A stretch of DNA of 64,000 bases. It comes from Schoenoplectus triqueter (taxonomy: Eukaryota; Streptophyta; Magnoliopsida; Poales; Cyperaceae). The stretch is from positions 181,259 to 245,258 of the forward strand of contig CAXKVV010000058.1 of the NCBI GenBank assembly GCA_964058805.1, in the 5' to 3' direction. The position numbers and the translations under genes are program-made. Position 1 is the first letter of the stretch; every line of letters begins with the position of its first letter. The notes beneath the pieces are model-generated. The model had not been told where the DNA came from. It did not search any database and saw nothing but the letters and a program-made list of their open reading frames with translations. Shown one piece after another: positions 12,124-24,130 of this stretch.

Positions 12124-12145
12124 GCATCTTCATAATAAAAATAAT
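10850..12145. repeat. Very AT-rich array of diverged 110-140-bp monomers ending in an AAT microsatellite
   Basis: A block containing TTTTTGTAA-TGATTTTCTACA, AATAGAGTTTA-GAAATAA and TTTAGCTATTATA recurs at about 11480, 11710, 11845 and 11980. An exact-like 57-bp duplication is at 11608-11708, and a (AAT)n run at 12083-12122. No coding potential is visible. It looks like an old satellite-like or transposon-derived array. Confidence 0.6.
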
Positions 12146-12239
12146 AATGAAAGATATTATATAATAGACTTTGTGCATTTTAGAAATGAATAAATATGCT
12201 CACATAAGGAGTGTAGAGCCACATGAGAATATTTGCACA

Positions 12240-12900
12240 CATTAGTCAAGACGTGAACACCTTGACGTAGGATGATTAAGGTTTCAATAGCAATATAAAG
12301 AAGGTGCGTTGAGACAAGAATATCTTGATGTGATAAGATTAAGGCTTTGATAGCAACGTGAGAAGATATGTCGAGACAAGAACATCTTGACACTTGATGA
12401 AGAATAATAAGATACGTCGAGACAAGAACATCTCGACACTTGATGAAGAATAATAAGATACGTTGAGACAAGAACATCTTAACGTGAGGTGATTAAGGCT
12501 TCGATAGCAGCATGAAGAGACACGTCGAGACAGGAACATCTTGATGTTTGATGAAGAGTAACCAGAGCTGCGATATTAACATGGAGATGTACGTTGACTC
12601 TGAAGAAGAAGAACATTATGATGTCCTAGATAGGTGACATCTTAATGACTCGCTGCCATGAGCAAGTGACTCATGATTGAATACGCTCACACAAGGGGTG
12701 TAGGGCAACATAGTAATTTTGCACAAGTAATGCAATACGTAGAATGATTAGTCGAGACAAGAACATCTTGGCGTTCGTTGAAGATTGACCAAAGCTACGA
12801 CATCAGCATGGAGAGATATGTCGACTTTGAAGATGAAGAACATTACGATGTCCTAGCGAAGTGACATCTTAATGACTCGGTGTCATGAACAAGTAATTCA
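12240..12900. repeat. Minisatellite 1: GTCGAGACAAGAACATCTTGA family
   Basis: The core recurs near 12307, 12369, 12415, 12461, 12522 and 12750, with a diverged form near 12247. Around it are longer shared segments (TTGATGAAGAATAATAAGATAC; GATTAAGGCTT-GATAGCA; GAAGAACATTA-GATGTCCTAG). The middle three copies are about 46 bp apart and the outer ones belong to a higher-order unit. No function is known. Confidence 0.85.
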
Positions 12901-12904
12901 TGAC

Positions 12905-13530
12905 CATTTGAGCTGGCAAGACTGAACTCGTCCGTCGATGAGTTTATCTCCTGGCTCATTTCCCGAGAATGTGAGATTGAATCGGTCTGTTGGTAGATTC
13001 ATCCACAAAACAGTGAATGTGAACCGTTCTGTAGGTAGGTTCCTTCACTAACACATGCCTCAATGTTGAACTGGCCCAGCGCTTCAGGTTTGACATTGTG
13101 TGCAATTGTGTTTCCTAGGTTTATGAATCGGCTTAGTGCTTCGAATTCATGATCTAGAAGATCGGTGAGAAGAAATACGTGGGCCATAGCCACCCTTCTC
13201 CTGATTCACCAACCTCAAGATCAACCGGCTCAGTGCTTCGAGTTGTATTTTGTGTGATTGGTTGTTGACTAGTTAAGATTGAACCGGTCTGTTTGTAGGT
13301 TTATCTTCTAGATCAACGGAGGTCGAGTCGGTCTGTATGTAGACTCACCTCAAGCCCCCTATGAAGAGATTAACCTGGTCTGTTGGTAAGGTTACATCTC
13401 GAGGTGGCATGGACTGAACCGGTCTGTTTGTAGGTTCGTCCCCCATAAGACAAAACCGATCTGTTTGTAGGTTTGTCTTCCATAGATTGAACCGGTCTGT
13501 TGGTAGGTTCATCTTCCGTAGATCCATTTT
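12905..13530. repeat. Minisatellite 2: GAACCGGTCTGTTGGTAGGTTCATC family
   Basis: About nine variants occur between 12912 and 13525. The last six are regularly spaced at roughly 40-50 bp (13275, 13325, 13372, 13412, 13452, 13492). The minus strand is open through the last units and would encode a repetitive peptide (EPTNRPVQ-like), but nothing suggests it is translated. A second short motif, GGCT-AGTGCTTCGA, is interleaved at 13080-13235. Confidence 0.85.
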
Positions 13531-13559
13531 TATAAACTTAGACGACCACTTGCCCATCT

Positions 13560-14560
13560 CTTAACTATACTATTTGCTTCTCTCTTTCAAAGATCCAGAG
13601 GTGCCTCGAGGTTCGTAGCCCAGGGTAATTAACGGTGGGGGCTTGCGCCCACCGGAATCTACAAGAACTCACAATCACTAAAAACCCCCTGAATGTGCAT
13701 CCAAATAATCTCTAAACGGCAGAATCGGCCGACACCCATCAGATGCACGCTCGGGAGGGATCTCCGTGTCCTTCTTCCGCAGAACCCATCGCCCGGCGGC
13801 GGTGCGGCGGCGCGCGAAAAAGGGTCGCACAGTTTTACTTGATTTACTCAACAATTACCAACTAAATTAGATCGATAATTAATTTCACGGTTGTTCAGGT
13901 TTTGTCGTCTTTTCTTGTAAATTTCGACAGTATTCCTGCTGCATCTGTGCGGTGCCGGGAATTTTCGTTGTTCGCATACTGATTTTGTTAATTTATGTTT
14001 ATCGTTCTAGATCATTTTTATACATTTAATCTTCATTTTAGTTTTCAAGTTTACGGATTTAATTTCTAACCCAATTAATTTAAAATAGAGAAATTAATTA
14101 ATATATATATAGTTAAGAATCTAATTTATTATTATAATTTAAGTTATTATTTTATAACTCTTAATTATTTATAATCTATTAATTGATTATGTTTTATTTT
14201 AGTTATACTAGTATTATTTTTTTATAATTTAGAGATTATTTTTATTTGAGTAGCGTAACTAATTCAATTTACTTAATTTAAATAAATTAACTTAATGTTA
14301 TCCTTAATTCACTTGATTATAATTAGGATAATTAATTTGTTAGAAATAGAGAAATTGATTAATATATAGTATTATATAATTAATATTGTTCTTGTTTTTA
14401 GTAGATAAATTGATTATTAGGTTTTATAAGTTAGAAAAATAATTTTAAAATTAAAAGTAAAATAGAAAGGGTTAAAAAGAAATAAATAAAATAAACTAAA
14501 GGAAAAAATGAATAAACAAAAACAAAATAAAGAAAGTTATTATATTAATATGTGTTGGTG
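13560..14560. other. GC-rich patch followed by AT-rich non-coding DNA
   Basis: The patch 13590-13840 is unusually CG-rich for the area (GCCCGGCGGCGGTGCGGCGG). It is followed by about 700 bases of A/T-rich sequence. The style resembles the leader of a large plant gypsy retrotransposon, but no PBS or gag frame could be tied to it. Confidence 0.35.
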
Positions 14561-16620
14561 TTTTAATGTTCGGGATCATACGCTGACTACCAAATCATTG
14601 GTGCCAATGCACCGATATCCCGAATCGGGGGCAGTCAGGGAATATAATCATTTCTCGATCTTTAAGTTTACGTGATTAGTCTATGGATACCGCCGAACCT
14701 TTCGGGGCGGCTTCCAATTTAATTAATCAAATTTTTAATTTTATCACTTTTATTTTCTTAGGACTTTTAAATTTCTGGGCCTTATTTACCTACTAATAGT
14801 ACTAATTTATTTGAGTTGATTAAAGCAGATTTGTCGGCCCAAGAACAATTTGTTTAGCCTTCTAGTCTAAATTAATGTAAATGGGTCAAATTCCTTCTCC
14901 TATCAATAATCCTAGCCCCATGTTCTTTAGTTATATTCCTTGCCCAAATCATACTCAAATCAGCCCATAACTCTAAGTTCAATCAATTTTCCAAGTTGTA
15001 TTTATTTTTCTGCCACATAGTCCAACCCCCAACAAATTTGCAAGGAACAACCAACAAGCACAGAAGTGAATCAGCACAACGACTCAGTACAGGAGATAGG
15101 GTCAGATAGGCCAACACAAGTCAAATCTCAGCATCACACATAAACCAACTAACAAGCAGTACCCTCATCCAAACAACACAGATAGAAAAAAAATCCAACA
15201 CTCATCATAGACTACTAAATAACAGAACAAACCAAATCAGACAAGGAAATTTAGGGAACGGTCTGAGCAAGCTTAGTATTAGGATCCCCAAAATAGATAT
15301 CAATAAACCAGGCAACAGGAAGGGTACATCAACACAAGCAAAAATAATCAGATAAGGGCACACCAGCTACATTACAAACAGCCACAGAATTCCAGTTTAA
15401 AAGGGACAACAATTTTACCAGCATTCACAATAATATTATTAGGAACCAAAGTAGGGCCAGCACCAGCAGGACTCAAATAGGCAAACATTTCAAACCAGTA
15501 CACCCAACTCAAACAGGAGGGAGGTACCTTGTTTCACTGGTACCCAAATAGTAATAGGATATGAAGGATCAGTTAAGGCCCAGTTAAACCAACAACACAG
15601 CACACAAGAGAACCAACACAATAACAGAACCCGGTACCAGAAACCACTGCCAACAAAGAGGGGCACCATCTAATAAGTGTCAAAACCCCATAAATTCTCA
15701 CCATACTAACAGATCAAGAGCATCATCCAGTATAAACAAGGCGCAATAGCAAGGCTCGAAGGCCAAACAATCAAACAAGCAAGCATCACAAAGCAATCAA
15801 AACATCTCGGGTGCAAGCCCAGCTCTGGACCACACCCAAACATAGGGTGGATCACAAAACCAGATGGCACCTCCCATGAAATCAACCACAACAGGGGTTC
15901 TAGTATTTACCAGAAGATATAATGAGCCAGAGGACAGAAGTGAAACAGGGTCAATAGAGGTGTGTAGAGCTCCCACTCGAAATAGCCCGGCCACCACCAC
16001 TCTTCCCCCTTTGAAATTTTCTTCCCTTAACTATCTGTTCTTATCAAATTCAGAATTTTCTTTTTGGATTTCAGATTCTCAGCACATGAGAGCAGCGGAA
16101 AAATAAGGGGGAAGAGCGGCGCACGCACAGGCGGTATATATATATAAAGGGGGTTAGGTCAGGGCAGCAAGTGGCCAAGTGGGCTAACAAAGGTCATTAG
16201 GAAGTGACAGGGTTCACGGCTGACGGGACAGCCAGCGCAGGCTCAACAAGGAGCAAGAGGACGGAAGAACCTAGGGTTGCAGAAAACCCCTCGTCCGAGG
16301 GAGAGAAACCAAATTAGAGTCGGTAAAGCAAAGAACGCAAGAGAGAAAAAGGGCGAAACAAGAGGGAGAGAGAGAGAGAGAGCGGCGCCATAATGGCGAA
16401 GAGACAGGAAAGGGATGGGGAAAAGAAAAACTCGGCGGGGTAATAAATGAGAGAGGGAGAGGGGCGCCATAATGGCGAAGGGACCGAAGGGACGGGGGAG
16501 AGCGGGAGAGAAGGAAGAGAGAGAAGAGGGGTAATAAATGCGGCGTTTATTGAAGAGAGAGAGTGAACGGAATGGATTTTCTGTGACCGAGGCTTGCGGC
16601 CATTTGTGTGGCAAAGTTTT
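14560..16620. other. Non-coding, probably retrotransposon leader-type sequence
   Basis: No coding region is supported. The stretch 14880-16100 is strikingly CA/A-rich on plus (GT-rich on minus). A TATA-like run GTATATATATATAAAGG lies at 16134-16150. From 16360 to 16560 the sequence is GA-rich and includes two copies of GCGCCATAATGGCGAAG about 80 bp apart. The long serine/proline/leucine open frame there is a by-product of the GA repeat. Confidence 0.4.
16360..16560. repeat. GA-rich tandem duplication
   Basis: A (GA)n microsatellite at 16366-16382 is followed by two units carrying GCGCCATAATGGCGAAG (16385, 16465) and GGGGTAATAAATG (16438, 16529). Confidence 0.75.
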
Positions 16621-17075
16621 AAGTTTTGAATTAACGGTAAATTAATTATTACAAAGGGTATCTAAATAGGCATTCATAATGCGGCTCACGAACTTTAAAA
16701 TTTTGTGCTAAATTATGTTATCTAACTTGGTTGATTTATTACTTATTTCAAACTTAATGTTTATTCGTATTAAATTTTTGTTTTCAGTTCCTTTAGTCAA
16801 ATTTAAAATTTTAGTTTGCATCATCTAAATTTCGTGGGTCAATGATAATTAAACGGTTTATTTACCTAATTGGTATATATTATATTTACCCATATATATA
16901 TATAAAATTTTATTTTCTTCCTTGTTGAGTTAAGAAATTTATTTATTTATGTTAAGTTAATTTTGATCATTGTCAGAATTTAATAAATTTTAACTTTTTT
17001 GACCATTAATGCCAAATTAAAATCTACAGTTTGACAGTAATGTTATTTTTTATTATTCTGAGTTAGTAAAAATAT

Positions 17076-17367
17076 TGTTTGGATGATAACTTGAGAATAG
17101 TTAAAATAATTAATGAATTTTTAATTTTTTATTTAATAATTATTATTATTTAATACTACTCCATACTAATATAAAAGAAAAAAATATTTTTATTATTATT
17201 TTCACTACCCTCGTAGACGCTAATCCGTTAACCCAATGTTTTCTATGGGTTAGCGGATTAGCATTGTTATGTTGTTATTTTCAATTTTAATTTTGTGTTT
17301 GGATGGTTGATAATCTGAGAACATTACTACTATTCCCAAAACAGTGCTATTCTACACCATCCAAACA
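17076..17367. mobile_element. MITE with TGTTTGGATG-type inverted ends
   Basis: The left end TGTTTGGATGAT (17076) pairs with ACCATCCAAACA at 17356-17367. An inner copy of the left end, TGTTTGGATGGT at 17296, pairs perfectly (12 bp) with the same right end, so two ends may be nested. A 17-bp stem-loop (17219-17262, one mismatch) sits inside. No target duplication was clear. Confidence 0.6.
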
Positions 17368-17384
17368 CACCCTTTGAGTGTTTA

Positions 17385-17790
17385 AGGGCAGGGCGGATAT
17401 AGCTCTGGTCAGGGGGCACCTCCTGGATTTTGAAAAATAATATTTTTCGATAATTTATTTCTCTAAAAAAAATTTTGCCCCCAGAGATTGTCTGATTAAT
17501 TTTATTGAGAAAAAAATATTTAATATTATGCATAATGAAATAATTATGCAAAAATATCAAAATATAAAGTTCCGTAGACGAAAACTTTCATCATCAACTT
17601 TATTATCTATTACTTTGAGATTTATTTTGTTGTTATTTTTAATATATAAAATGTTATTATTTTAATTTTTTTTATTAGATAAGAATATATATTAAATTAT
17701 TAATTTTTTATTTAGTACCTGTTTAGTTAATAAATTTAAACCCAATAAGCTATTACAATCCGATAATTACCCTTCTTGACCAAAATCTAG
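17385..17790. repeat. Dispersed repeat, copy 1 (second copy at 48125-48510)
   Basis: Shared blocks in the same order include GGATTTTGAAAAATA, TTGAGAAAAAAATATTTAATATT, AAAATATAAAGT-CCG, TTATTTTTAATATATAAAA-TATTATTTT, TTTTTATTTAGTA and a closing ATCCGCCTCT-like end in copy 2. Identity is clearly above chance over about 380 bp. It is non-coding; a DNA transposon remnant is likely. Confidence 0.7.
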
Positions 17791-17794
17791 CATC

Positions 17795-18930
17795 CGTGTT
17801 TAAGGGGAGTATTATAATTTAGAGAGAACCCAATTTGAAATCAATATATTATTTTTTTATTTTTTTTGCATTAAGATGGATTGAAGTTTTAATCTAATGA
17901 CATCCTAAAATCCATCTTAATAGCGCCCAAAAACAATTAATCCCAAAGAACTATATATATTTTATTAAATTGAGAAGGTTGTTAGGGATGTTTGAATGTT
18001 GATAATCATCAGACTGAATTAATGTTTGTTGATAAAATAAATATCTACGTTGAATCGATCAACTGTATTTATTTCCGCATAGTCTATTCAACAACATCAC
18101 CAACAAACTTTTCACAATTCCAACGGATGACGACCGACGAATTATCACAATTAAAATTTTCCCAACAACATATTGGAAAACAAGCTTGCCCGATGCCCAC
18201 AATTCAACGGATAGCAAGTTGTGCGAAGAATTTTCAAAACAAATGAAAAAATAAATGATGGACAAAATGATAGGAGTAGTCGATTAGTTCTCATGCCGTA
18301 AGATTAAGTGGTGTGATGATCCCCCCCCCCCCCCTGTTATAGGAAGTGTCAATGGATATTTTTATTATCGTATTTTTTGAAATTACTCTTATCTATAATT
18401 TACTTTTACACTTTAAAATTAAATTTATCAATATTCTATCCTTATTTGTTAAAAATAAATGGATAACAAATGATAATGGATGCTAACAAATAATATAAAT
18501 ATATTAATTAGTTTTCTCATCATACAAAAAAAAAATTCAAACTCGTTTCTTTTCATATAAATTGCCCTCTATTTTATTAATATAAAATTTAAACATAAAT
18601 TATAGTTAATTTTTTTAATTTATATGTTGAAAGAAAGAGAAAATTAATTCACAAGATTCAAAGTAATAAATCTTGCATTAGAAAAAATAATTATTAAATA
18701 ATATAACAATATTTGTATATTAAAAATATATTTAATTATTTCAATAATTTATCTTTAACCGTACACATATTTATTCACTTAACGATTTTTTTTATCCATG
18801 TTTATATCAATTAAGTTAATGAAAATTCCTTTTTACATATACTAGGGATAAATAAATAAGTAAAAATACGATTCACAGCATGAGCCGGTGTCCAATGGTC
18901 AAATGCCACATGGGGCTTTGCCTTTCGGAT
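17795..18930. other. AT-rich DNA without a supported gene
   Basis: Only short open frames without domains are present. A run of 14 C residues occurs at about 18321-18334. Confidence 0.5.
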
Positions 18931-18937
18931 TCACATC

Positions 18938-19067
18938 TGCTGCCATAAAACTGATGGCTGGGCCCTGCCATTGACTCAATGGCAGATGAGCCCCACCCTC
19001 TCTTATTTTGTGGGTCCCATCTGTCATTGAGTCAATGGCAGGGTCTACCATCAGTTTTATGGCAGCA
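18938..19067. repeat. 130-bp near-perfect foldback (hairpin)
   Basis: The outer 20 bp (TGCTGCCATAAAACTGATGG) pair perfectly with 19048-19067. After a 6-nt internal loop, an inner arm with CCTGCCATTGACTCAATG pairs over about 25 bp with one mismatch. The loop is about 13 nt. It may be a small foldback MITE or a miRNA/siRNA-type hairpin; no flanking duplication or promoter was evident. Confidence 0.8.
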
Positions 19068-19079
19068 AATGCCAACTCT

Positions 19080-20100
19080 TGCCTTTCCACTTATAATTAA
19101 TTGACTTTCCTACGTACGTACGGTACGGCTACCCCAGAGTTGAGTTCTTTGAAAAAAAAAAACTAAAAGAAAACGAAGCGCCCTAATATCACGTGTTTGC
19201 TATATTTCCGTCTCAATTTATGATATTTCAGTCGTCTCCATAATAATCAAATAGAATATCTGCATACTTATTTTTTTAATTCCATAGATGGTTGAATTTT
19301 TTTATCATCAAGTAATAAAGAATAACAAATGAAATAATTGCTCTTCAAAATCTACATTGGTAAAGAATTTACAATATTGCAAAAAAAATCAATATTTTTT
19401 TATATAATGAAAATAATATATAGATGTCAAGGCAAGATAAATATTACACTTGTGAATGATAAAGACTTAATGTTCAAAAATTTTAAGAGTTTAAAAGTAT
19501 TTTTCATTAAAATTTTCAATTTTTAAAATATTTGATTTTTTTTATTGAATGCTTAGTTGAATAAAAAATATAATCAAGTTAAAATTATGAAAACTGGTTT
19601 ATATAGAGCCTTAGGTCATTAAAAACGAATTTTGGATTAAAAAAAAATATATAACTCGAACAAATAATATATTGTGCGATCTGAGAAATTAATCGCTTGA
19701 TTAATCGGATTTATTTTCAAAATATATATGCTCCCAATAATATCCGGACGTTTGTTTTCACAATTTGTAATCAACTAAAAGTTTTTATTATTTTTTAAGC
19801 ATAAAAGTAATAGTCTAAAATCCTATATATAGTTGTATTCATAAAGAAATGAACATATATCAACATAAAAATATCATTGTATTTAAAGCTACAGTTCCAG
19901 TTACTCTACAAGCTAGGCTGTTCTTCACTTGGCATTAATTACTTATTTAATTCACTCAATTCTGTGTGTTGATAAATATTAATATAAATATTGCTTAGTA
20001 TTTAATTTTTTTCATGCAACCGCGGCCTAACAGTCACATCGGTTTAATATGATCTTGCTTTGCGTCGACAAAATCTAACCATGGGTCCTTCGGAGTCGAG
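19080..20100. other. AT-rich DNA without a supported gene
   Basis: Nothing recognisable beyond short open frames in low-complexity sequence. Confidence 0.5.
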
Positions 20101-20106
20101 GCATGT

Positions 20107-20280
20107 ACGGTAGGGTTAGAGTATTAAAAATATCTCAACGGATCAACTTGTTCTGTAAAAATTCATAGTCATGATCCGTTTCGGTCTCGGACATTGTAAA
20201 ACCTATAGATGATCCAAATTTGAGAAAAATTCGATCGATTCCGTTTGAAATTTCTTAAATTCACCATCTAACCCTACCGT
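20107..20280. mobile_element. Small MITE with 14-bp perfect TIRs
   Basis: ACGGTAGGGTTAGA at 20107-20120 is the exact inverse of TCTAACCCTACCGT at 20267-20280. A TA dinucleotide abuts or nearly abuts both ends, as expected for Tc1/mariner-type (Stowaway-like) insertion, but the right TA is offset by one base. The interior (146 bp) is non-coding. Confidence 0.6.
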
Positions 20281-20299
20281 TACTATTGATAATTGTTTT

Positions 20300-21280
20300 T
20301 TTTAATTTATTAATCAAAGAAAAGTCAATATATATATATATGAGATTTAATTAATATTTAATTATTTATAAATAAATAAAAATAATTAATAAATATTTGA
20401 CTATTTTATATGAATCGGTCTAGATTGATCCATGATTCATTTGGGTCATATCGAGTCAACTAATTGTTGACTCGATTTTAAACGGATCATAACAGATCAA
20501 GAAAAATAATAAAATGATAATGCCCCGATCTGACATAACTCGACTCACTCCATTGACATTTTCCAATTGTCTTATATATATAAGTCTAGGTATCTTTTTT
20601 ACTTATTTTGTGATCGTCTAAATTATTAATACACTGATCATTCGAAAGACTTGATATCCAGAGTGTGGAGGAAAAATCAATGTTAATGATTATAGGATTT
20701 TTGTTGTTGTTCTCTCTAAATAATGTCTACATTACATTTTAGAATTTAAGTGTATATCATATAACTAGATTTAAATATAATAGATATAAACAATTTTTTT
20801 ATTCGGTAAAGAATATCTTCATTACAGTGTTTTGTAGATGCACGAAAAATAACAATCGCATTCTCCGATTTTCGTACTAAAGGAAAATTTTCATAAGCAG
20901 ATTGAATTAATGACTTCGTTATTTTTTTTTTCTTTTTAACAATTAGAAACAACATTGTTATAATATTATTGTGCGACTCTTTTTCGCGTCTTTCACCGTT
21001 GGGAGAAAAACACGGCGATGACTTACGGAAGAAGGATACGGAGATCACCCTCAAGCGTGCATGAGGATATATGTGGATTTGAAATGCACATTTAAAAGTT
21101 TTAGTGATTGCAGGCTCTTTAAGATTTCAATAGGCGCAAGCGCCCAATGTTAGTTACCCTAAGCTTTGAACTCTAAGAACCTCTGATTAAGAAAGTAATA
21201 TAAACAGAATAACTAAGTAATTTTAAGTGGTTACTGTGAGTAAGGACATAAAAGATATGAATTTTTTAAGATAGTCTACA
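20300..21280. other. Non-coding AT-rich stretch
   Basis: No gene is supported. The minus-strand open frame at 20746-21054 is lysine/serine-rich, has no domain and lies in low-complexity sequence. Confidence 0.45.
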
Positions 21281-21285
21281 CCTTG

Positions 21286-21372
21286 TGAATCTCAATTAAT
21301 GATAGTTCAGGCCATGAGTCTCGATTAATAACAACTCAAACCATGAGTCTCGATTAATGATAGCTCAGACCA
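21286..21372. repeat. 29-bp tandem repeat, three copies
   Basis: Units TGA(A/G)TCTC(A/G)ATTAAT... start at 21286, 21315 and 21344, each ending in a CA(A/G)(G/A)CCA-type tail. They lie just upstream of the larger 21400-21840 duplication. Confidence 0.9.
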
Positions 21373-21399
21373 TATAAATATCAGTACGTAAGATGTGAT

Positions 21400-21840
21400 G
21401 CTTGCAGCTCTATGTCAGCTCAGCATCAAGGACTGATTATCAGAAAGACGGAGAAGATTTTGATCGTCTTAATTGATCTTCTAGATCATGAACATGAAGT
21501 GTTATACCAGCTCATGGACCTAGGCATTCAAATATCTTGATGATTCATATAGAGATACTAAATGGTTATCAAGATACGAGATATTGAGTTAAGGCTCCTT
21601 ACCAACTCAAAAATTAAGTTCATGGTGAATCTTTCAAGATATAGGATGTGAACGCAAGCGCTCTGCCCGCTTAGCATCAATATATGATGGCCCCTTTCTT
21701 GGTCTTCACTGATATTCTAGATTATGAATCTGAAGCGTCGTACTAATTCATAAATCTAAACATTCAGAGTATCAACATCAAGATACGAGACATTGAATTA
21801 AGACTCATTGCCAACTCAAATATTAAGATCGAGAATTATT
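21400..21840. repeat. Two-copy duplication of about 250-bp period
   Basis: Units begin near 21401 (GCTTGCAGCTC) and 21654 (GCAAGCGCTC). They share ATTCTAGAT-ATGAA, CATTCA-A-TATC and AAGATACGAGA-ATTGA-TTAAG-CTC--T-CCAACTCAAA. The block precedes the copia 5' LTR end at 22145 and may be part of that LTR, but the 3' LTR of the element does not contain it. Confidence 0.75.
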
Positions 21841-22084
21841 TTTTTTTTGTTTCGAGTTGAGTTTGATTTACTTTTAAATTAAATTTTATTCCTCATTTGA
21901 TAAAATTATATAGTCTTTTATTTTTTTTATCATTATTTCTCTTTTTTTATTTGATATTTTAATTTATTTAACCTTGAATGTTGGGAGTTATTTATTTATT
22001 TATTATTTCATTTAGGTTAAGATTGATTTAATTTTTTATATTTGATGAGAAGAATAAAATCTTATATTTTTTATACATTTTTAC

Positions 22085-22145
22085 TTTAGGTTCTTTACAA
22101 TATTGCATTATTCTAGCCTTTTATACCATATTCCTAGGGCCATCA
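22085..22145 (+). mobile_element. 3' end of the 5' LTR of a SIRE-like copia element
   Basis: TTTAGGTTCTTTACAATATTGCATTATTC ends in GGGCCATCA and closely matches the end of the 3' LTR (25577-25637). The LTR start is not recognisable upstream; the 5' LTR is truncated or strongly diverged. Confidence 0.75.
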
Positions 22146-22148
22146 AAG

Positions 22149-22160
22149 TGGTATCAGAGC
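22149..22160 (+). other. Primer-binding site (tRNA-iMet) of the copia-type element
   Basis: TGGTATCAGAGC lies 3 nt after the LTR end at 22145 and continues AGGATCTTAG, as is usual in plant copia elements. Confidence 0.9.
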
Positions 22161-22209
22161 AGGATCTTAGTTTTAATTATTTTATTTATGGTATATTTTT
22201 TGTCAAAAA

Positions 22210-24130
22210 TGACCCATTTGACGCATGTGAAAGAACCTCCAACTCTAGCTCTTAATTGTAAACATTTCAATTTTTGAAAGAAATATATAGTGAACTACCT
22301 CAACATACTAGACCTTTGAGATATTGTCTAACATGGTTATGAACTACATTATGATCCTAGCAACCTCATATCGACACAAAATGTCAAAGAATTAAAATCT
22401 CAAAATGATTATACCGTCAATGTTATTTTAAATTCGGTTAGTGAAAGAATTGCTAGTGAAATGTAAGAGACCCTATTGAATATATTTGAGGGAAACTCTC
22501 AAATGAAAAGAACAAAACTACATAGTCTAGAGTCCGAATTTAAAAATTTTTATATACAACAAGAAGAGTTAATTGAGAATATGTATTCAAGATTAATGCA
22601 TATTCTAAATGAATTTGATGAAGTTGGAGAATCCTTGTCTAACTTTAAAATTATAGACAAGATTTTTAGAGCAATGATGAGAAAACCAAGATGAGAGAGC
22701 ATGATAAGCACTCTAGAAATAATGCAAGAGCGTATTCACACATGAAGAAGTGCTTACTCGTCTTGTAAGTTTTGAGGAGAAACTATGACAAAATGGAGGG
22801 CTTACACCAAAACTCAAAGAAACCACACTTCAAGCTCAAAAATCTTCATCGCGCATACTATTCGAGCAAGACATCATCTAACTCATCTTCTATGAACGAT
22901 CAAATCATCACAAAGATGTTTGAAAAAATGCTCAATCTAGAGAATAATCACAATAAAAAGCGGGATGAGAAAGAAATAACGTGCATATGCTTCTCATGCC
23001 ATTAGAAATATCACATAACACACGATTGTTCTTTGGTCTTCTCACAAAAGAAGAAGCAAAACTTTAAGAGAATTGATGCTATGTTAGCCACAACCAATCG
23101 TGTTGAGAGAAACAAGGATGAAAGAAATTCACTCAACATTGTCCTAATTGTGATAATAGAAGAGAGCTCCACCCGTGATAGATGTTGATGAGATTATAGC
23201 AAGAAATGACATCACCGACTTGGCACATTTGAGATCCTATACGATATTTTCATATCCAAGAATATGAAGATGGACTCATTTGCACCTAAGGTATAATTTT
23301 CTCAAAAATTTCAATTGCACAATCAAGTAGTACCTTGCACTACATCTACTTTGGGATGATAGAGATGATGATCTTGTTGAAAATGAGGAATTTTATGTTG
23401 AAAATACAAATAATTTGGATGATAAGGTTGAAATTAAAACTTTTTTATCTAATTTAGAGAGTTCTATTCATGATTCATCTTCTCAAAGAGAGATAATTGA
23501 GAGACTTGAAAATAAAATTTTAGAGTTTGAATTAAAGATTTAATATTATGAGTCTAAATTATAAAATATGGAAAATAATTGTCAAATACACTTAGATGAA
23601 GTTGTAATATTAAAAGTGAAAGTATAAATTTTAGAAACTAAAAATAGAGCACTAAAATCCACATATACTTCAACAAGCATCATTTCAACGAATTGAGATA
23701 AATATATGGGTCAAAAATCTAGTAACAAATCGGGTCTTGGATATAAAAAATCATCCATGACTTTTATATGTCCTAAAAATAAAGAGGAACAAGTTCAAGG
23801 GTCAAATGTATAAATTATGAAATCTAACAATGTTAAATCTTTTAAAAAAAATCACAATTATGTTACAATACAAGCAATTTTCTAAAAAGACTAACAAAGA
23901 AAAAAAAATCAAGATAATAATGTAATATTTTTTAATCCTAATTGGTCAAATAAAATATATTTTAAAGGACCAGATGGGTGGTTTTATCTGTTTAAAAATC
24001 AAAATATTTTTCAAAATAAAGCTCAAAGACATGAGCACAAGCATATTGTTTCTCTAAATACTAAATTTGTTTACAAAGAAAAACCTAAGATACAAATTCA
24101 GACATTGAAAGAAAACTACCATAAGTGAAA
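22210..24130 (+). pseudogene. SIRE-like Ty1/copia gag, degenerate; no pol follows
   Basis: The best-preserved part, 22470-22692, reads FEGNSQMKRTKLHSLESEF, then EELIENMYSRLMHILNEFDEVGE, and IIDKIFRAMM. That is the UBN2-type copia gag core. Stops and frameshifts follow. Near 22978-23030 a CCHC knuckle can be read as CFSC-H-stop-KYHITHDC, with a stop inside the finger. Downstream, 23450-23820 keeps a leucine/glutamate-rich coiled-coil typical of the long gag of SIRE-type elements. I see no protease, integrase, reverse transcriptase or RNase H between gag and the polypurine tract, so the element is non-autonomous as well as decayed. Confidence 0.8.

Noticed and set aside
12240..13530. CRISPR-like spaced repeats
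   Set aside because: Repeats are diverged, spacers are themselves related, the DNA is plant nuclear, and no cas-type gene is present.
13345..13557. Repetitive peptide frame over minisatellite 2
   Set aside because: The openness follows from a repeat unit without stops on minus; spacing varies by non-multiples of three and there is no promoter or start context.
16243..16614. 123-codon minus-strand frame rich in Ser, Leu, Pro and Phe
   Set aside because: It is created by the GA-rich tandem duplication at 16360-16560, has no domain and reads the same repeat twice.
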